From contig JAKTTT010000003.1 in assembly GCA_030581615.1 (NCBI GenBank), positions 186,001 to 250,000 on the forward strand: a stretch of DNA of 64,000 nucleotides, read 5' to 3'. Positions 44,172 to 54,744 of the stretch are shown here, in pieces; position 1 is the stretch's first letter; every line of letters begins with the position of its first letter. Made by a program: the position numbers and the translations under genes. Below the pieces are notes generated by a model that was given only the letters and a program-made list of their open reading frames with translations, was not told the DNA's origin and ran no database searches. This stretch comes from Alloascoidea africana (lineage: Eukaryota > Ascomycota > Alloascoideomycetes > Alloascoideales > Alloascoideaceae).

Positions 44172-46031
44172 CTAATTGTGTAGTCTTTTTTCGTAAGAGT
44201 GAAGAGAGTGAACGCCTCCTTCAAGTTGGGCTGATGCTGTTCTGAATTCAAATCTCACTTTACCGGAGTCCACCTGGGCTCTAAAATCTTGAAGCGATTG
44301 AACGCCAATGTCCTGGAGACCGTGCTGTAATCCGCTGTACAGGTAAGGAACGAATTTTGTGATCGAGCCCTTGTCAACGACAGAGCCACTGACACCCTGG
44401 GCAACAAGAACCGAGTCTCCTTCGGAAAAATATCTGGAGGTGGCTGCATTGGCCTTATTGTCCTGTTTTTCCATAGCGGCAATGGAGCCCATACCTCTAT
44501 AGGTCTTTAATCTCTTTCCGTCACGGTAAAAGTACTCTCCTGGAGCTTCTGTCGTTCCAGCAAGTAATCCACCCATCATGACGCAAGAAGCGCCGAGGGC
44601 TATCGCCTTGGTGATGTGTCCAATATTCTGAATACCACCATCGGCTAAAGTTGGCACGCCAAATCGGTTACAGAACTGGGAAACGCTGTAGACAGCTGTT
44701 CCCTGGGGTCTACCAACAGCCATCACTTCTTGGGTGATGCAGATAGAACCAGAACCCATTCCAATTCGAATGCCATCAGCGCCGGCTACAATGAGGTTTG
44801 CAGCCTGTTCTCTGGTGACAACATTGCCCGCAATGACTTCCAACTTGGGGAAAGTCTTTTTAATCCAGTGGATCATCTCAATCTGGAACACCGAGTTTCC
44901 TTGGGAAGAATCCAGAATCACCACGTCTAGTCCGGCTTGAACAAGCTTTTCTAGTCTCAATCTGTCATCTGGTCTTGTTCCAATGGCTGCTCCGACCAGC
45001 AACTGCTTGGAATCAGGAGACTTTGACGCCAAAGGAAAGTTATGGTTCTTTTTCAAATCTGTTCTTGACAGAAGAGAAACCAGATTGCCCTCAGTGTCAA
45101 CAACTGGTAGCTTTCCCTTTTTAGACTTTCTTAGAATTTCATTAGCCTCCAGTAGATCAACACCTTCACTTGCAGTCACCAAATCGGTAGTCATAACTTC
45201 AGAAACTGGAGTTCGGTCATCCTCGTGAAACTGAACATCTCTTGTGGTCACTATGCCTAAAAGCTTTCCAGGCAATTTGCCGCCCTCTAGAAATTCAGCA
45301 AAACGTTAGACCCATGCTTACTCAAAGCAAAAAAAGACAACTTTATAGCTAAACAATCACAAGACAAGAAAATCAGAAATTTTTCAATTTCCTCATGATC
45401 GTTTGATCGTATTGCGGAAGAACGAAAGTTATAAATTTAAGTGACTCATCATATTTCTTGCCTCTGATTGTTCAGCTTTAGAAGATAAACGGGCTAACTT
45501 ACCAGTAACTGGGAATCCGGCAAAGCCTAATTTTTCCTTAAGGCTCTTTACTTCGCCAACAGTCACCTGGGGGCTAATAACAACAGGATCAGAAATGAAC
45601 CCATTTTCAAATTTTTTCACCTTGCGGACCATTTGGGCTTGTTCATCAGCGGTACAGTTATGGTGAATAATACCAATCCCGCCCAGCAGAGCCATGTGAA
45701 TTGCCATGTCTGCCTCGGTGACAGTATCCATAGGAGAAGAAACAAAAGGCGCTTTGAGAGTAATGTTTCTCGTGAGCTTTGTTTCCACAGAGACCTCGGA
45801 GGAGGGAAAATCTTCGACATGTTAGTCAAAATTTTTCAGATCATGTAACGTATACGAATCTCAGAGCTCTCCATCATCAAACATACCTATTTTGCCAGGC
45901 AATAGCAGAAAGTCATTATAAGTGAGACCGCCTCGGATGTTTGAATCCATAAGAGTATGGACATCAAGGCCATCTCCAGTTTTGTACTGGTCCAAGAGCT
46001 CTAGAGCTTTAGCAGGGTCTTCAAAGGACAT
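44172..46031 (-). CDS. IMD4: IMP dehydrogenase, three exons, hosting a snoRNA
   Basis: Catalyses NAD-dependent oxidation of IMP to XMP, the rate-limiting step of GTP synthesis. Exons 45887-46031, 45503-45811 and 44172-45286 give 522 aa (yeast Imd2 is 523). Introns are 75 nt (45812-45886, GTATGT) and 216 nt (45287-45502, GTAAGT), both phase 1. Seen: [15 protein letters not shown], the substrate loop [13 protein letters not shown], two CBS motifs at about 115-235, VILDSSQGN, active-site Cys loop [11 protein letters not shown] (about 333), GGIQNIGHI, and the flap SEGDSV...[18 protein letters not shown] codon encodes the Leu of VILDSSQ, so CTG is read as Leu. The long second intron contains a snR54-like snoRNA. 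Confidence 0.95.
45365..45460 (-). ncRNA. snR54: Box C/D snoRNA, snR54-like, in IMP dehydrogenase intron 2
   Basis: Within the 216-nt intron lies a 96-nt element with box C ATGATGA (45446-45452) and box D CTGA (45373-45376). The flanks can pair: CAAGAAA at the 5' side with TTTCTTG at the 3' side, a 7-bp terminal stem. The inner part contains a 14-nt stretch (45418-45431) antisense to the conserved 18S rRNA sequence AAGAACGAAAGTTA. In S. cerevisiae, snR54 sits in the intron of IMD4 and guides 2'-O-methylation of 18S A974. Host gene, box architecture and guide agree; the rRNA sequence and target were recalled, not looked up. The internal D' and C' boxes are weak. Confidence 0.85.
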
Positions 46032-46244
46032 TGTAAACAAGAGAGTAGGGAGAGCCAAGTAGAAGAAAAGTAAGAGATGGGACTACTAAACCTAAGAGCG
46101 TGAGAACTAAAAGTACTCAAAAGAGCTAGGGGTAGTCCAAGAGAAAAAAAAGAAGAAAAGAAAGAGGAAAAAGCGTAAAATTTTTGAAAACGGTCCCGAT
46201 GGCCCAACCTGCCGCTTTCGGCCGCCTGCATACGTCCCGTGACC

Positions 46245-46265
46245 TGTATGGGTGTATGGGTGTAT
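46245..46265. promoter_or_regulatory. Tandem Rap1-like sites between the IMD gene and TUS1
   Basis: Two overlapping copies of TGTATGGGTGT (ACACCCATACA on the minus strand) in the 363-bp divergent promoter. This is the clearest example in the window of a motif seen in three divergent promoters. Confidence 0.45.
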
Positions 46266-46394
46266 CAACCGCCTTCTGTGGGCGCTGCCGGGAATTTCCG
46301 CATCGGGCCGCGTGCATGCAGGTAAACATTCATTTCCCAGTCAGAACAAATCTCAACTTTCGCTTTGCCCTGTTCTCATCTCCACGCCAGTAAG

Positions 46395-49300
46395 ATGTCA
46401 GGCCCATATGGTTACGCCCAGCGGTCGTCGTACTCGCCGTACGCGGCCGGCGCGACCTCTGCTTCGCAAGATATGGCCCCGACGAACGTGCTTCACGACA
46501 ACAGAACCCCTACTTCTTCAACCTCCTCTGCCAGCAGTAAGGCAAATCGCAAGAGCAACTTGGACATGACGACTTACAACCTGGACCTCGAAGTGCAGAG
46601 ATCATTGAACCGAGGATACTCGATGAACATGCACCCAGGGGCCTATTCTCGACATCGCTCTGTCCGTCGCAAGGGCCCTGGGACGGGCGCGAGAGCTGGA
46701 CAGTCCTCGAGATTGTCGACATGGGACGAAGCCAAACCACCGCTGCCAGCTGGGACTAGCAGGGACAACACCAGGCCTCACAACTCGCCCAACTCACCAC
46801 AGCCACGCCCAAAACCTCTCAGCCACCAGAGGGAAAGCATCTCTAACAGGGCTAAAAGCGAGTACCTTGTCCTGGACCCGAACGACGCTGCGACAGGTGT
46901 TGGCGGCTTGAGCGATAATCGCTTTCCCAATTTTGCACCTGCTCGAGGAAAGTCCACGAGGCTCGTGGGTCCCCGCCGACCGGTTCCCATACCACCAACA
47001 AAGTCAAACCAGCCTTACGCTTGGAATGCGCCAAAGGGAGACCAAGAGGATAATCGTATGAGCACTTTGAGAAACAGCCAGTTTGTCAATGCCAATACAG
47101 TTCATAGTAGACGTAGCCAGATGGTTATCAACAACTCCCCGACAACTCGAGAAACCAGGCGACTTCCTCCCCCGACCATAATAGCTGACACCAATAAAGC
47201 TTTGCCGCAAGTTCGCGACCTCGAATTGCCTTCAATTTCTCTTCCCCCTCGAAACCCAAATAGACCCACTACTCCGTCGAGTGAGGTGCCATTATCGAGT
47301 CCTGGTATTAAACCTTTGTCAAATGTGCCTGAAAATCCGACTCGTGCCTCGAACTCTTCATACGTGGGTTTGGAGCAAGAGGAATCTATGTCTAATAATG
47401 CTCATCAATACAACGAGTCCATGAGCTCTATAAGTACCAGGTCTACTGCCGATAGTCTTCAGTCAAATTCAGCTCGAAGACCAATCTCTGATGACTCGTG
47501 CTTCTCAATATCAATATCAGAGTCGGAAAAGCCGCATTCTCAACAGGAACAAGACCTGGGCACATTGTCAAACCCGATAATTTTGTCATCTCCTACTATC
47601 ACTGCCAGCAGTCTGCATCGAACCAGCTCTTGTGATGATATTAGCCTTTCTTTTGACATTCATGATGATGACTTACCTTTGCCTTCTTTACCGCCATTCG
47701 AAACTGAGAGAGGTAGAAGCTCATCTTTCTCAGCCTCATCTATTATGACAGCTAGAGCTCTATCATCTAGTGATCTGTCAAACAAGTCAAGCGAGGATAT
47801 TTCTCTACCAGTGTTGCCCAAGTTTGAACAGGTCTATAGCTATGCCTCTTTAGATCCAAAGTCCTTGAAAACCTCTTCTCGTATGGAAATCAATGTGAAC
47901 AACAATCTTGGTTATAGCTTAAAGTCTCCCAGAGGGTCTTCACCTACTTTTGAATCTAACGAGAAAGGAACTTCCCTACGAGACAAACGAACTGGGTTCT
48001 ACCGCTCTCAAACTGAGATACCAGAGCCTATTATTCAGCGTCATACACCTCCCAGTGGATCAAGTGCACCTGGATCACCAAGAACTAGCAGTTCCTCAAC
48101 GTTTGCAAACTTTCTCGGTCCTATTAGCCATTCTCTACAAAAAGTTGCTTCTTTTGATCAATTAAGACTAACTTCATCTTCAAAATTAACGCCTAATCTA
48201 TCAAATGCTGACCGCTTTGAAAGATCATACTCTATCTCATCCACGAGCAGTAAAACAACAGTTCAAACAGATCTGTCAACTGTCCCTACCTCTAATCTTG
48301 ATTTACCCCGAATCCCAGAGTCAAAACTTTACTTTAACCCAAACATGATTTCAACGGAACAGTACGAAAATTGCAAAGAAATATGGTCACTTGAGGAACT
48401 ATACCACTGGATTGGCTTGATTTGGAATCACGCACTTGAGACACCTAAAGATCAATTACAATTGGTCATTGCTGATTTAATTGTACATTTTATCCCAACT
48501 TTGAACAACATGTCTGCAGAGAGAATTGCATCATCGATTCTTGACGATTTGGTAGTATCTGGAGCATTATCTATTTACAAAGAAGATGAAAACACAAGCA
48601 TGTCTAGAAATATGAAACCAAGGCAGGAATTGCTAATTTATATTCCTGGAATGAAGGTATCTGGTGTGTTTCCAGTGCTAACAGGAAAAGGTTGTTATTC
48701 TTCCAAATCTCACAGTAGCGATCGCATAATTACTGGTGCCTGCTACAGCACACGATGTTCGAGAACGGTTCCCGTTAAATTGAATCCAATTTCTAGCAAT
48801 AATGGGGAAAAGACCTCAGAATATGGCGGTGCGGGATACGACAAGGATTGGATGACCTACTGGTCTATTTCAAAAGAAGAAATTGAAGACCTTGGTTTGG
48901 ATGTAGTGAAAAAACAATCACATATCTATGACTTTATCAAAGGTGAGAAACGTCTGTTGAGAAATAATAGGATTTTCATTGAGGTTTATGGTGAAAATTT
49001 GAAAAGAGCTGTTCCGGCAGTGATTGATAACCAAAAAAGCTATTGGCAAAGCGCTTTTGGAAATATTTTTCCGATTTTGGAATTACATGAAAAAAAACTG
49101 TTGGAGCCCTTGTTACAAAGACAAAAGAAACAAGGAAAGTTTATGGATGGTGTTGGCGATATTTTCCTTGATTGGGCAAAAGATGCCGAACAACCATACC
49201 TAAAGTATGCAAAGGGACTGAGTAAAGTGATTGACTACATAAAGTCCGAAAAACTAAAACCTCAAAGCCGTTTTGTCAACTGGCTCAAGATGATGGATGA

Positions 49301-51399
49301 AGATCGACGAGTGAAAGGTCTAGGTCTTGACCACAACAGGCTGTTTTCAACCGGTATTATTGGACATGTTTTACAGTATAAGATTATCCTTGAGGCAATA
49401 AAAGGGAAAACTCGTGAAACCGATCCGCAATATGAACTCCTTGGTAAGGCAATTAACGAGTGCCTCAAACTTTCATCAAAGGTCAATAGTCAATTCGAAC
49501 AAGGCGAAAAGAAACAAGAGTTTATTACACTTTTGAGCAAGATTCAGTTTAAAGATCCAAGAGACATGAGAAACTTGAATATTTCTGATACCAACAGATG
49601 CATGATGTACCATGGTACTGTTTTCAGGAAAGGAATGTTGAATAACTACTCATCGGTATATCTCATATTGTTTGACAATTTCTTGTTGGTTTGTGATATC
49701 AACAAAGATGGTAATGGCGTGCGTTACAAGGCCACTGATCAGGTATGTATATTTCTTAACATTATTGGAAAAAAGTTACAAAGCTAACTCTCTTGAATAG
49801 CCCATTCCAATGTCTCTGCTTGATGCAGAGCAAACTATCGATGAAGCAACAACAGCCACTAAATCTGTTACCAAGTCGGGCGCCGCTTTGGGTACCAACG
49901 AATCAGATATGAAATTTGCTTTCAAAGTCAGACACCTAGGACGTGATGGACAATTGTTTACTTTTTATACAAGGACAGTTGCTGATAGAGCCACCTGGAT
50001 AGAGATGATATTGAAGGCCAAGAAAAAGTTTAACTATGACATTTTGTCCAAGAATTTTGAGCCTTTTAGACTGAAAGTCATTGCAGATTATTCATTTGCG
50101 CTTGAATCTCAAGACAAACCTCTACGAGTGCCTCTTTATGTCGAAGCAAACGCCATAGACTTTGCAATTCGCCAGATAGATCAGAACTACGCGAATGAGT
50201 ATTCGGCTTCTCCAAATCCATTACACGTTCCTTCTGCTATGATAACCTCGAAAATCCATTGCTCCAAGTCGTTCTTGTTTGAGGATGTGGAGTATGTAGG
50301 ACTTGGCTTGCAAAATGGTTTCTACATCTCTGAATCTGATAATACAAGAGGTTGGAAACGAACAATTGATTTGAAAGGTGTTACACAATTAGAGATTCTT
50401 CCTGATTTCAATCTTCTTGTTGTTTTGGCTGATAGAAATTTGGTTTATTATCAATTGGACGATGTCATGTCGTCATACAGCTCAGATTCTGTGCTTTCAT
50501 TAGCGACTGCCAAAAAGATATCTAGACATGATACTACTTTCTTCAAACTTGGCATTATAAACAACTCCTTAACTCTGTTTTACATGAAGAAAGAGTCTGT
50601 TACAACTACATCAAAGTTTAAAGTTTGCACACCGATATTTGATGAGTCGGTATCCCAAGGTTATGGCGTAACAGATTACTTTAGACTGATTCAAAAGTTC
50701 TACGTCCAGTGCGATTGCTATGACATGAGCATGTTTACCCAAACGTTTGCTGTACATGGCAACAAAGGGTTTGAGATCTTGTCATTGCAATTACTACAGC
50801 CTCAAGGTATACCCGAATTGGTCAATTATACCACTGCTGAACAGAAAAAGAGAATCCAAAACACCAAAGATTTTAACTTTGAGTATGTAAAGAAGAAACT
50901 GAGCTCATCTGCAACTTCCTCCGTTGGCTGTCGTCCATTAGGAATGTTCAAGTTGGCAGAGAATGAAAGTGGTGAAGGAGAGTTTATTCTATGCTACGAT
51001 GAATTTGCCATTTTTTGCAACAAGATTGGTCTGATATCAAGACCACTGATGATTCGTTATTTGAGTGCCAAGGCAAGATCAGTTGCATACCAAGATGGGT
51101 TCTTGATTGTTGCTGGAGACGATATTCTGGAGGTTAGAAAGATTGAGGAATCAAGATTTGGGTCGACCACAAACTACCGGTCAAATTTTAAACTTATTAA
51201 CGATAAACTTTTATTTCCAACAGTTGGATCTGTGAAACAAATAATCACAGGCAAATGCATAAAAATCTTGGATCCAACAGATGACAAAGTGACGATTTCA
51301 TTCTGTCATCCAAAGGCTCCGGATAGACAAATTGTTGTCCAATTAGTTATAAACGATTTTTACATTGATGACGGCTCTGATGCTTTGGGCCTGTTTTAA
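46395..51399 (+). CDS. TUS1: TUS1-like Rho1 guanine nucleotide exchange factor, two exons
   Basis: Rho1 GEF of the cell-wall-integrity pathway. Exons 46395-49742 and 49801-51399 (1648 aa) join in phase 0 over a 58-nt intron (GTATGT donor, GCTAAC branch, AATAG acceptor). The first 640 residues are Ser/Pro-rich and disordered. A fungal TUS1-type region follows (IWSLEELYHWIGLIW at about 660, PVLTGKGCYSS, GACYSTRCSRTVPVKLN). A DH domain starts near 826 (SHIYDFIKGEKRL) and a PH domain near 1067, the intron cutting through it. A CNH domain lies at about 1260-1600. The cysteine-containing CYSTRCSRT block favours TUS1 over ROM2. The start MSGPYGYAQR is the first ATG of the long frame. Confidence 0.75.
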
Positions 51400-51996
51400 T
51401 TGCATTGTTATCTCCTTTTCCAAAAGGTTTTTCGCATTTTATGGGCTTGCCATTGCAAGACGTTTTAGCTGGTATTATTATTACTATTATTAATGTCGTT
51501 GTTTTATATTATGCTTTGTGTTTTGCCTTTTCTTTTTCTTTTTTTATTTTTTTCTCTTTGACTTTCTCCACTAATAATGTATTGGTTCATTTGAAATTAT
51601 TTGATATCCATCATGATGCTTTCTCGTTTTAATATCCAGATACACACTGGTATCTGTGCATCCTTCCTTTGATTTTACTTTTAGAGCGCCCCCGTCACTC
51701 CTTACACAATTACTGATTTTTTATATTCTTTTGATATTAACCATGCACTCGATATCCGCGAAAAACAATGCAATAAGTACGCTAGAATTAATATCCCATA
51801 GTATTTTTATTATTTATTTTGACTAGTTTGAAATGGCATTTGGATTTCTTTTTTTTATCATTTTTTTTGTGATGTCTGGCGGGATGGTTGAGCGAAACAC
51901 CCACACATCGCCCATTTGAAAAGAAAAAGATTATCTAATTTTTCTTGCCTCTGCGTGCAGATTTTGTTCAACATTTTCACCATATCGAGAGTGAAT
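51400..51996. other. Intergenic region TUS1 / RRP1
   Basis: About 600 bp, strongly T-rich on the plus strand just after TUS1 (probable 3' UTR and terminator). No gene seen. Confidence 0.6.
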
Positions 51997-53060
51997 ATGG
52001 CGCCTTCAGATAGTAAAGTGGGATATAACCGACTGAAGAAGCAAAACCGACTTAAAAAAATCAAAAAGGTTGACACTTCAGAGTTGGAAAATGCTCCAAA
52101 TACCTACCCATTCATCAAAAAGCTAGCATCAAATGGTAAGTAGACTGGTTTTGTATCTATTTGTTCAGAGCCATGAATGGATGGTTAACCGAATGGTTAT
52201 AGATCGTGAAACAAGAGAATCGTCTATAGCAGTACTCCGACAATTCCTACAGCGGGATAAAGAGATCTCAAAGCTTGAGTTACAAAAACTCTGGAAAGGA
52301 TTATTTTTCAGCATGTGGTTTAGCGATAGACCTAGACCTCAACAGCGCTTGGCCATTGCATTGTCGTCTTTAGTCGAAGTTGTTCCAAAATTGAACTTTT
52401 GGAATTTTGTCGAAGCATTTTGGGTCATAATGGGGAAAGAGTGGGAAGGCATCGATTACCTGAGGTAAGTTCATCTTTAGCACGAGATATATTGAAATAA
52501 TTGTTTTAACATAAGAGCTCGAGGGAAATAGAATGGATAAGTTTTATATGCTATTTCGACGTTTTCAGAATGCTGTTTTCGAAAGATTGAGAGATGAAAA
52601 TTGGAGCGAAGAGTGGGTTCAAAGTTTTCTTAAAGCGATGAAAGCCGTACCACTTGGTTTTGAAAACAATCAAAAGTATCCTGTTGGTATAACGTTACAT
52701 GTTATTGATATCTATACGGATGAACTGGAGAAAGTGATGTTTAAAGACCTGGATCAAGATGATGAAGATTTTGAAGAGAAGAAGCAAGAAATAATCAACA
52801 GTTTGCCTTTAAAACAACTGTATGGTCCGTTTATAAAGTTGAGAAAGTCATCGAATGTCCAATCTGTTAGAGACAAGATAAAATTGGAGATTTTAGAGGA
52901 TGATCGAACGTTGGCATGGGGCGTGGTATCCAAGCCCATAAAGAAGTCTAAGAAAAATCATAAAAAGAATGCTAAGGATAAAAATAATAAAGATAATAAT
53001 GCTAATGATGATGAAGAGCAAGAGGAAGATGAAGAGGAAGAATGGCTTGGATTCAGTTAG
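51997..53060 (+). CDS. RRP1: RRP1 (NOP52), nucleolar 60S biogenesis factor, three exons
   Basis: Nucleolar protein needed for 27S pre-rRNA processing to 25S and 5.8S. Exons 51997-52135, 52203-52464 and 52532-53060 give 309 aa (yeast Rrp1 278). Both introns are 67 nt with GTAAGT donors. The first acceptor is chosen as TTATAG at 52202, not the nearer TTCAG. It restores the phase and joins KKLASN to DRETRESSIAVLRQF, as in the family. Conserved: LQKLWKGLFFSMWFSDRPRPQQRLA, NFWNFVEAFWVIMGKEWEGID and MDKFYMLFRRF. The C-terminus is a Lys-rich then Glu/Asp-rich nucleolar tail. Confidence 0.88.
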
Positions 53061-53370
53061 TTCAATGTAACTAAGAAATATACTCTATTGGATTGAAACA
53101 CTGGCGGTAACTATTAAATTCTCAAACGTTTTTACTCCTCTGTGAGATGAATTTTTTTTTTATTTCCTTTTATTAAAGTCAAGCACATAACGAATATAGG
53201 AGAATAGAATACAATCTCTCTTTGTCAAATCCTTTAGTGGGTTTTGTTTGATTGATTTTTAAAATTTTTATGATACTGTGTGTATGTGATACCCATATTC
53301 TTACGCTTCATTGCGCTCAGAAGAAACATGAGGCCACACTATTTTATGTCTCATTCAAGACTCCAAGCCA
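53061..53370. other. Convergent intergenic region
   Basis: 310 bp of AT-rich 3' flanks of RRP1 and the CPSF6-like gene; nothing else seen. Confidence 0.6.
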
Positions 53371-54744
53371 TTACTCTCCAAGTCCTCGCACTCTCTTTTG
53401 TCCATGAGGATTTGCGTCTATTTGACCGCCCTGGTTGGCATTCATGTTCATACCCATGCTCATTCCCTGGTTAGTCCATCCATTATTCTGATTATATCCA
53501 TATCCACTGCCTCCCTGCGGTTGCTGTTGTTGTTGAGGCTGTTGTTGTTGCTGTTGTTGCTGATTATACATGTTATAGCCACCGTAGCCGCCCATCATGC
53601 CTCCTCGGTGATTGTTCATATAGTTCATACCGCCGCGCATCATGGGATTGAAACCGCCCATCATGTTACCCATCATGTTGCCCATCGGATTCTGGTTTTG
53701 CATTCCATTGTTTCTATTGTTGTTGTTGTTATAGGAGCCTCTACCACCGCGGTTATAGTTGTTATAATTGCCACGGCCTCCACGGTTGTTATAATTGTTA
53801 AATCCATTATTGTTATTGTTATTGTTGTTGTAGTTATTGCCTGATTTGGAAGTAACGTGGAAAGGATTTGAGCTTTTAAATGCGTATTGAGTATTGAATT
53901 TTTGGCCCTCATTGCTACTGGCCGTGCCAGTATTAGTACTCGTTGGTCCAGAAACACTGAGAGCACTAACGTGTTGTTTGAATTTTGTAGCTGAATCAAC
54001 GGAATCAAATGAGACATATACAGTTCCCTTTGATTTACCATTGATCTTATGTTCGTCAAATAAAACAACTTGAACATTTGATTCAAGTCCAATGTCAACT
54101 GCCCATCCACGGACATCCTCTTCATTGTGCCACCATTCTAAATCATGGACCATTATGCAATCTGTTGGTGCTGTAGGTTGACTGTACTGTTGGTGCTGGT
54201 TATTGTTAGAACTATTGTTCGCATTGTTATTGTTATTTTGGTGGTAGTTACTGTTGTTGAAATTATGGTTGTTATTGTAGTTGTTGTTATTATTATAGTT
54301 ACGATTGTTGTTGTTGTTGTTATTGTTGTTAAAGTTATTGTAGTTGTTGAAATTGTTGTAATTATTGTTACCATCGGCTCCATTACTATTACTATTGTTA
54401 TAAAAGCCTTGGTTGTAATTGTAATTAAAGCCATTTCCATAGTTGAAATTTCCCCGGTTATTGAAATTGTTATTGTACCCACCGCCGCCGTTCGGGTTTT
54501 GGTTTTGGTTTTGGTTTTGGTTCGGCAACTGAACTTGGTTTACATTCTGGTTCTGATAAGCATTTATTTTACTGTTGTTGCTATCACCAGCAGCCCCATT
54601 AGAGCTATTGTTGTTGTTACTCTGGGTTGCCGTTGAAGAGCCCACACGAGTGGACGTGTCTCCAACTGTCTCAGTTTTTGAGCCTCCTCCCACTGAATCA
54701 TCATCATCATATATATCAATCTGATAGTTATAATCGGAAGACAT
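53371..54744 (-). CDS. CPSF6-like RRM protein with Asn/Gln/Gly-rich flanks
   Basis: 457 aa. One RRM at about 198-270 (DCIMVHDLEWWHNEEDVRGW, then KINGKSKGTVYVSF). The aromatic WW after strand 1, the short helix and the NGKSKG turn recall the pseudo-RRM of CPSF6/CPSF7, the large subunit of cleavage factor Im. That factor is absent from S. cerevisiae but retained in fission yeast and filamentous fungi. Both flanks are low complexity: long Asn runs mixed with Tyr, Phe and Gly before the RRM, then RGGRGNYNNYNRGGRG (RGG motifs), Met/Gly repeats and Gln runs. Such composition is prion-like and typical of RNA granule proteins. The start at 54744 (MSSDYNYQIDIY) is the first ATG. Family assignment is from memory. 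Confidence 0.55.
   Translation of the reverse strand: MSSDYNYQIDIYDDDDSVGGGSKTETVGDTSTRVGSSTATQSNNNNSSNGAAGDSNNSKINAYQNQNVNQVQLPNQNQNQNQNPNGGGGYNNNFNNRGNFNYGNGFNYNYNQGFYNNSNSNGADGNNNYNNFNNYNNFNNNNNNNNNRNYNNNNNYNNNHNFNNSNYHQNNNNNANNSSNNNQHQQYSQPTAPTDCIMVHDLEWWHNEEDVRGWAVDIGLESNVQVVLFDEHKINGKSKGTVYVSFDSVDSATKFKQHVSALSVSGPTSTNTGTASSNEGQKFNTQYAFKSSNPFHVTSKSGNNYNNNNNNNNGFNNYNNRGGRGNYNNYNRGGRGSYNNNNNRNNGMQNQNPMGNMMGNMMGGFNPMMRGGMNYMNNHRGGMMGGYGGYNMYNQQQQQQQQPQQQQQPQGGSGYGYNQNNGWTNQGMSMGMNMNANQGGQIDANPHGQKRVRGLGE

Noticed and set aside
52136-52173. Shorter RRP1 intron ending at TTCAG
   Set aside because: Would give an intron of about 33 nt and break the frame; the TTATAG acceptor at 52202 restores the conserved protein.
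53398-54636. Long Val/Ile-rich plus-strand frames
   Set aside because: Antisense of Asn codons (AAC/AAT read as GTT/ATT) in the CPSF6-like gene.
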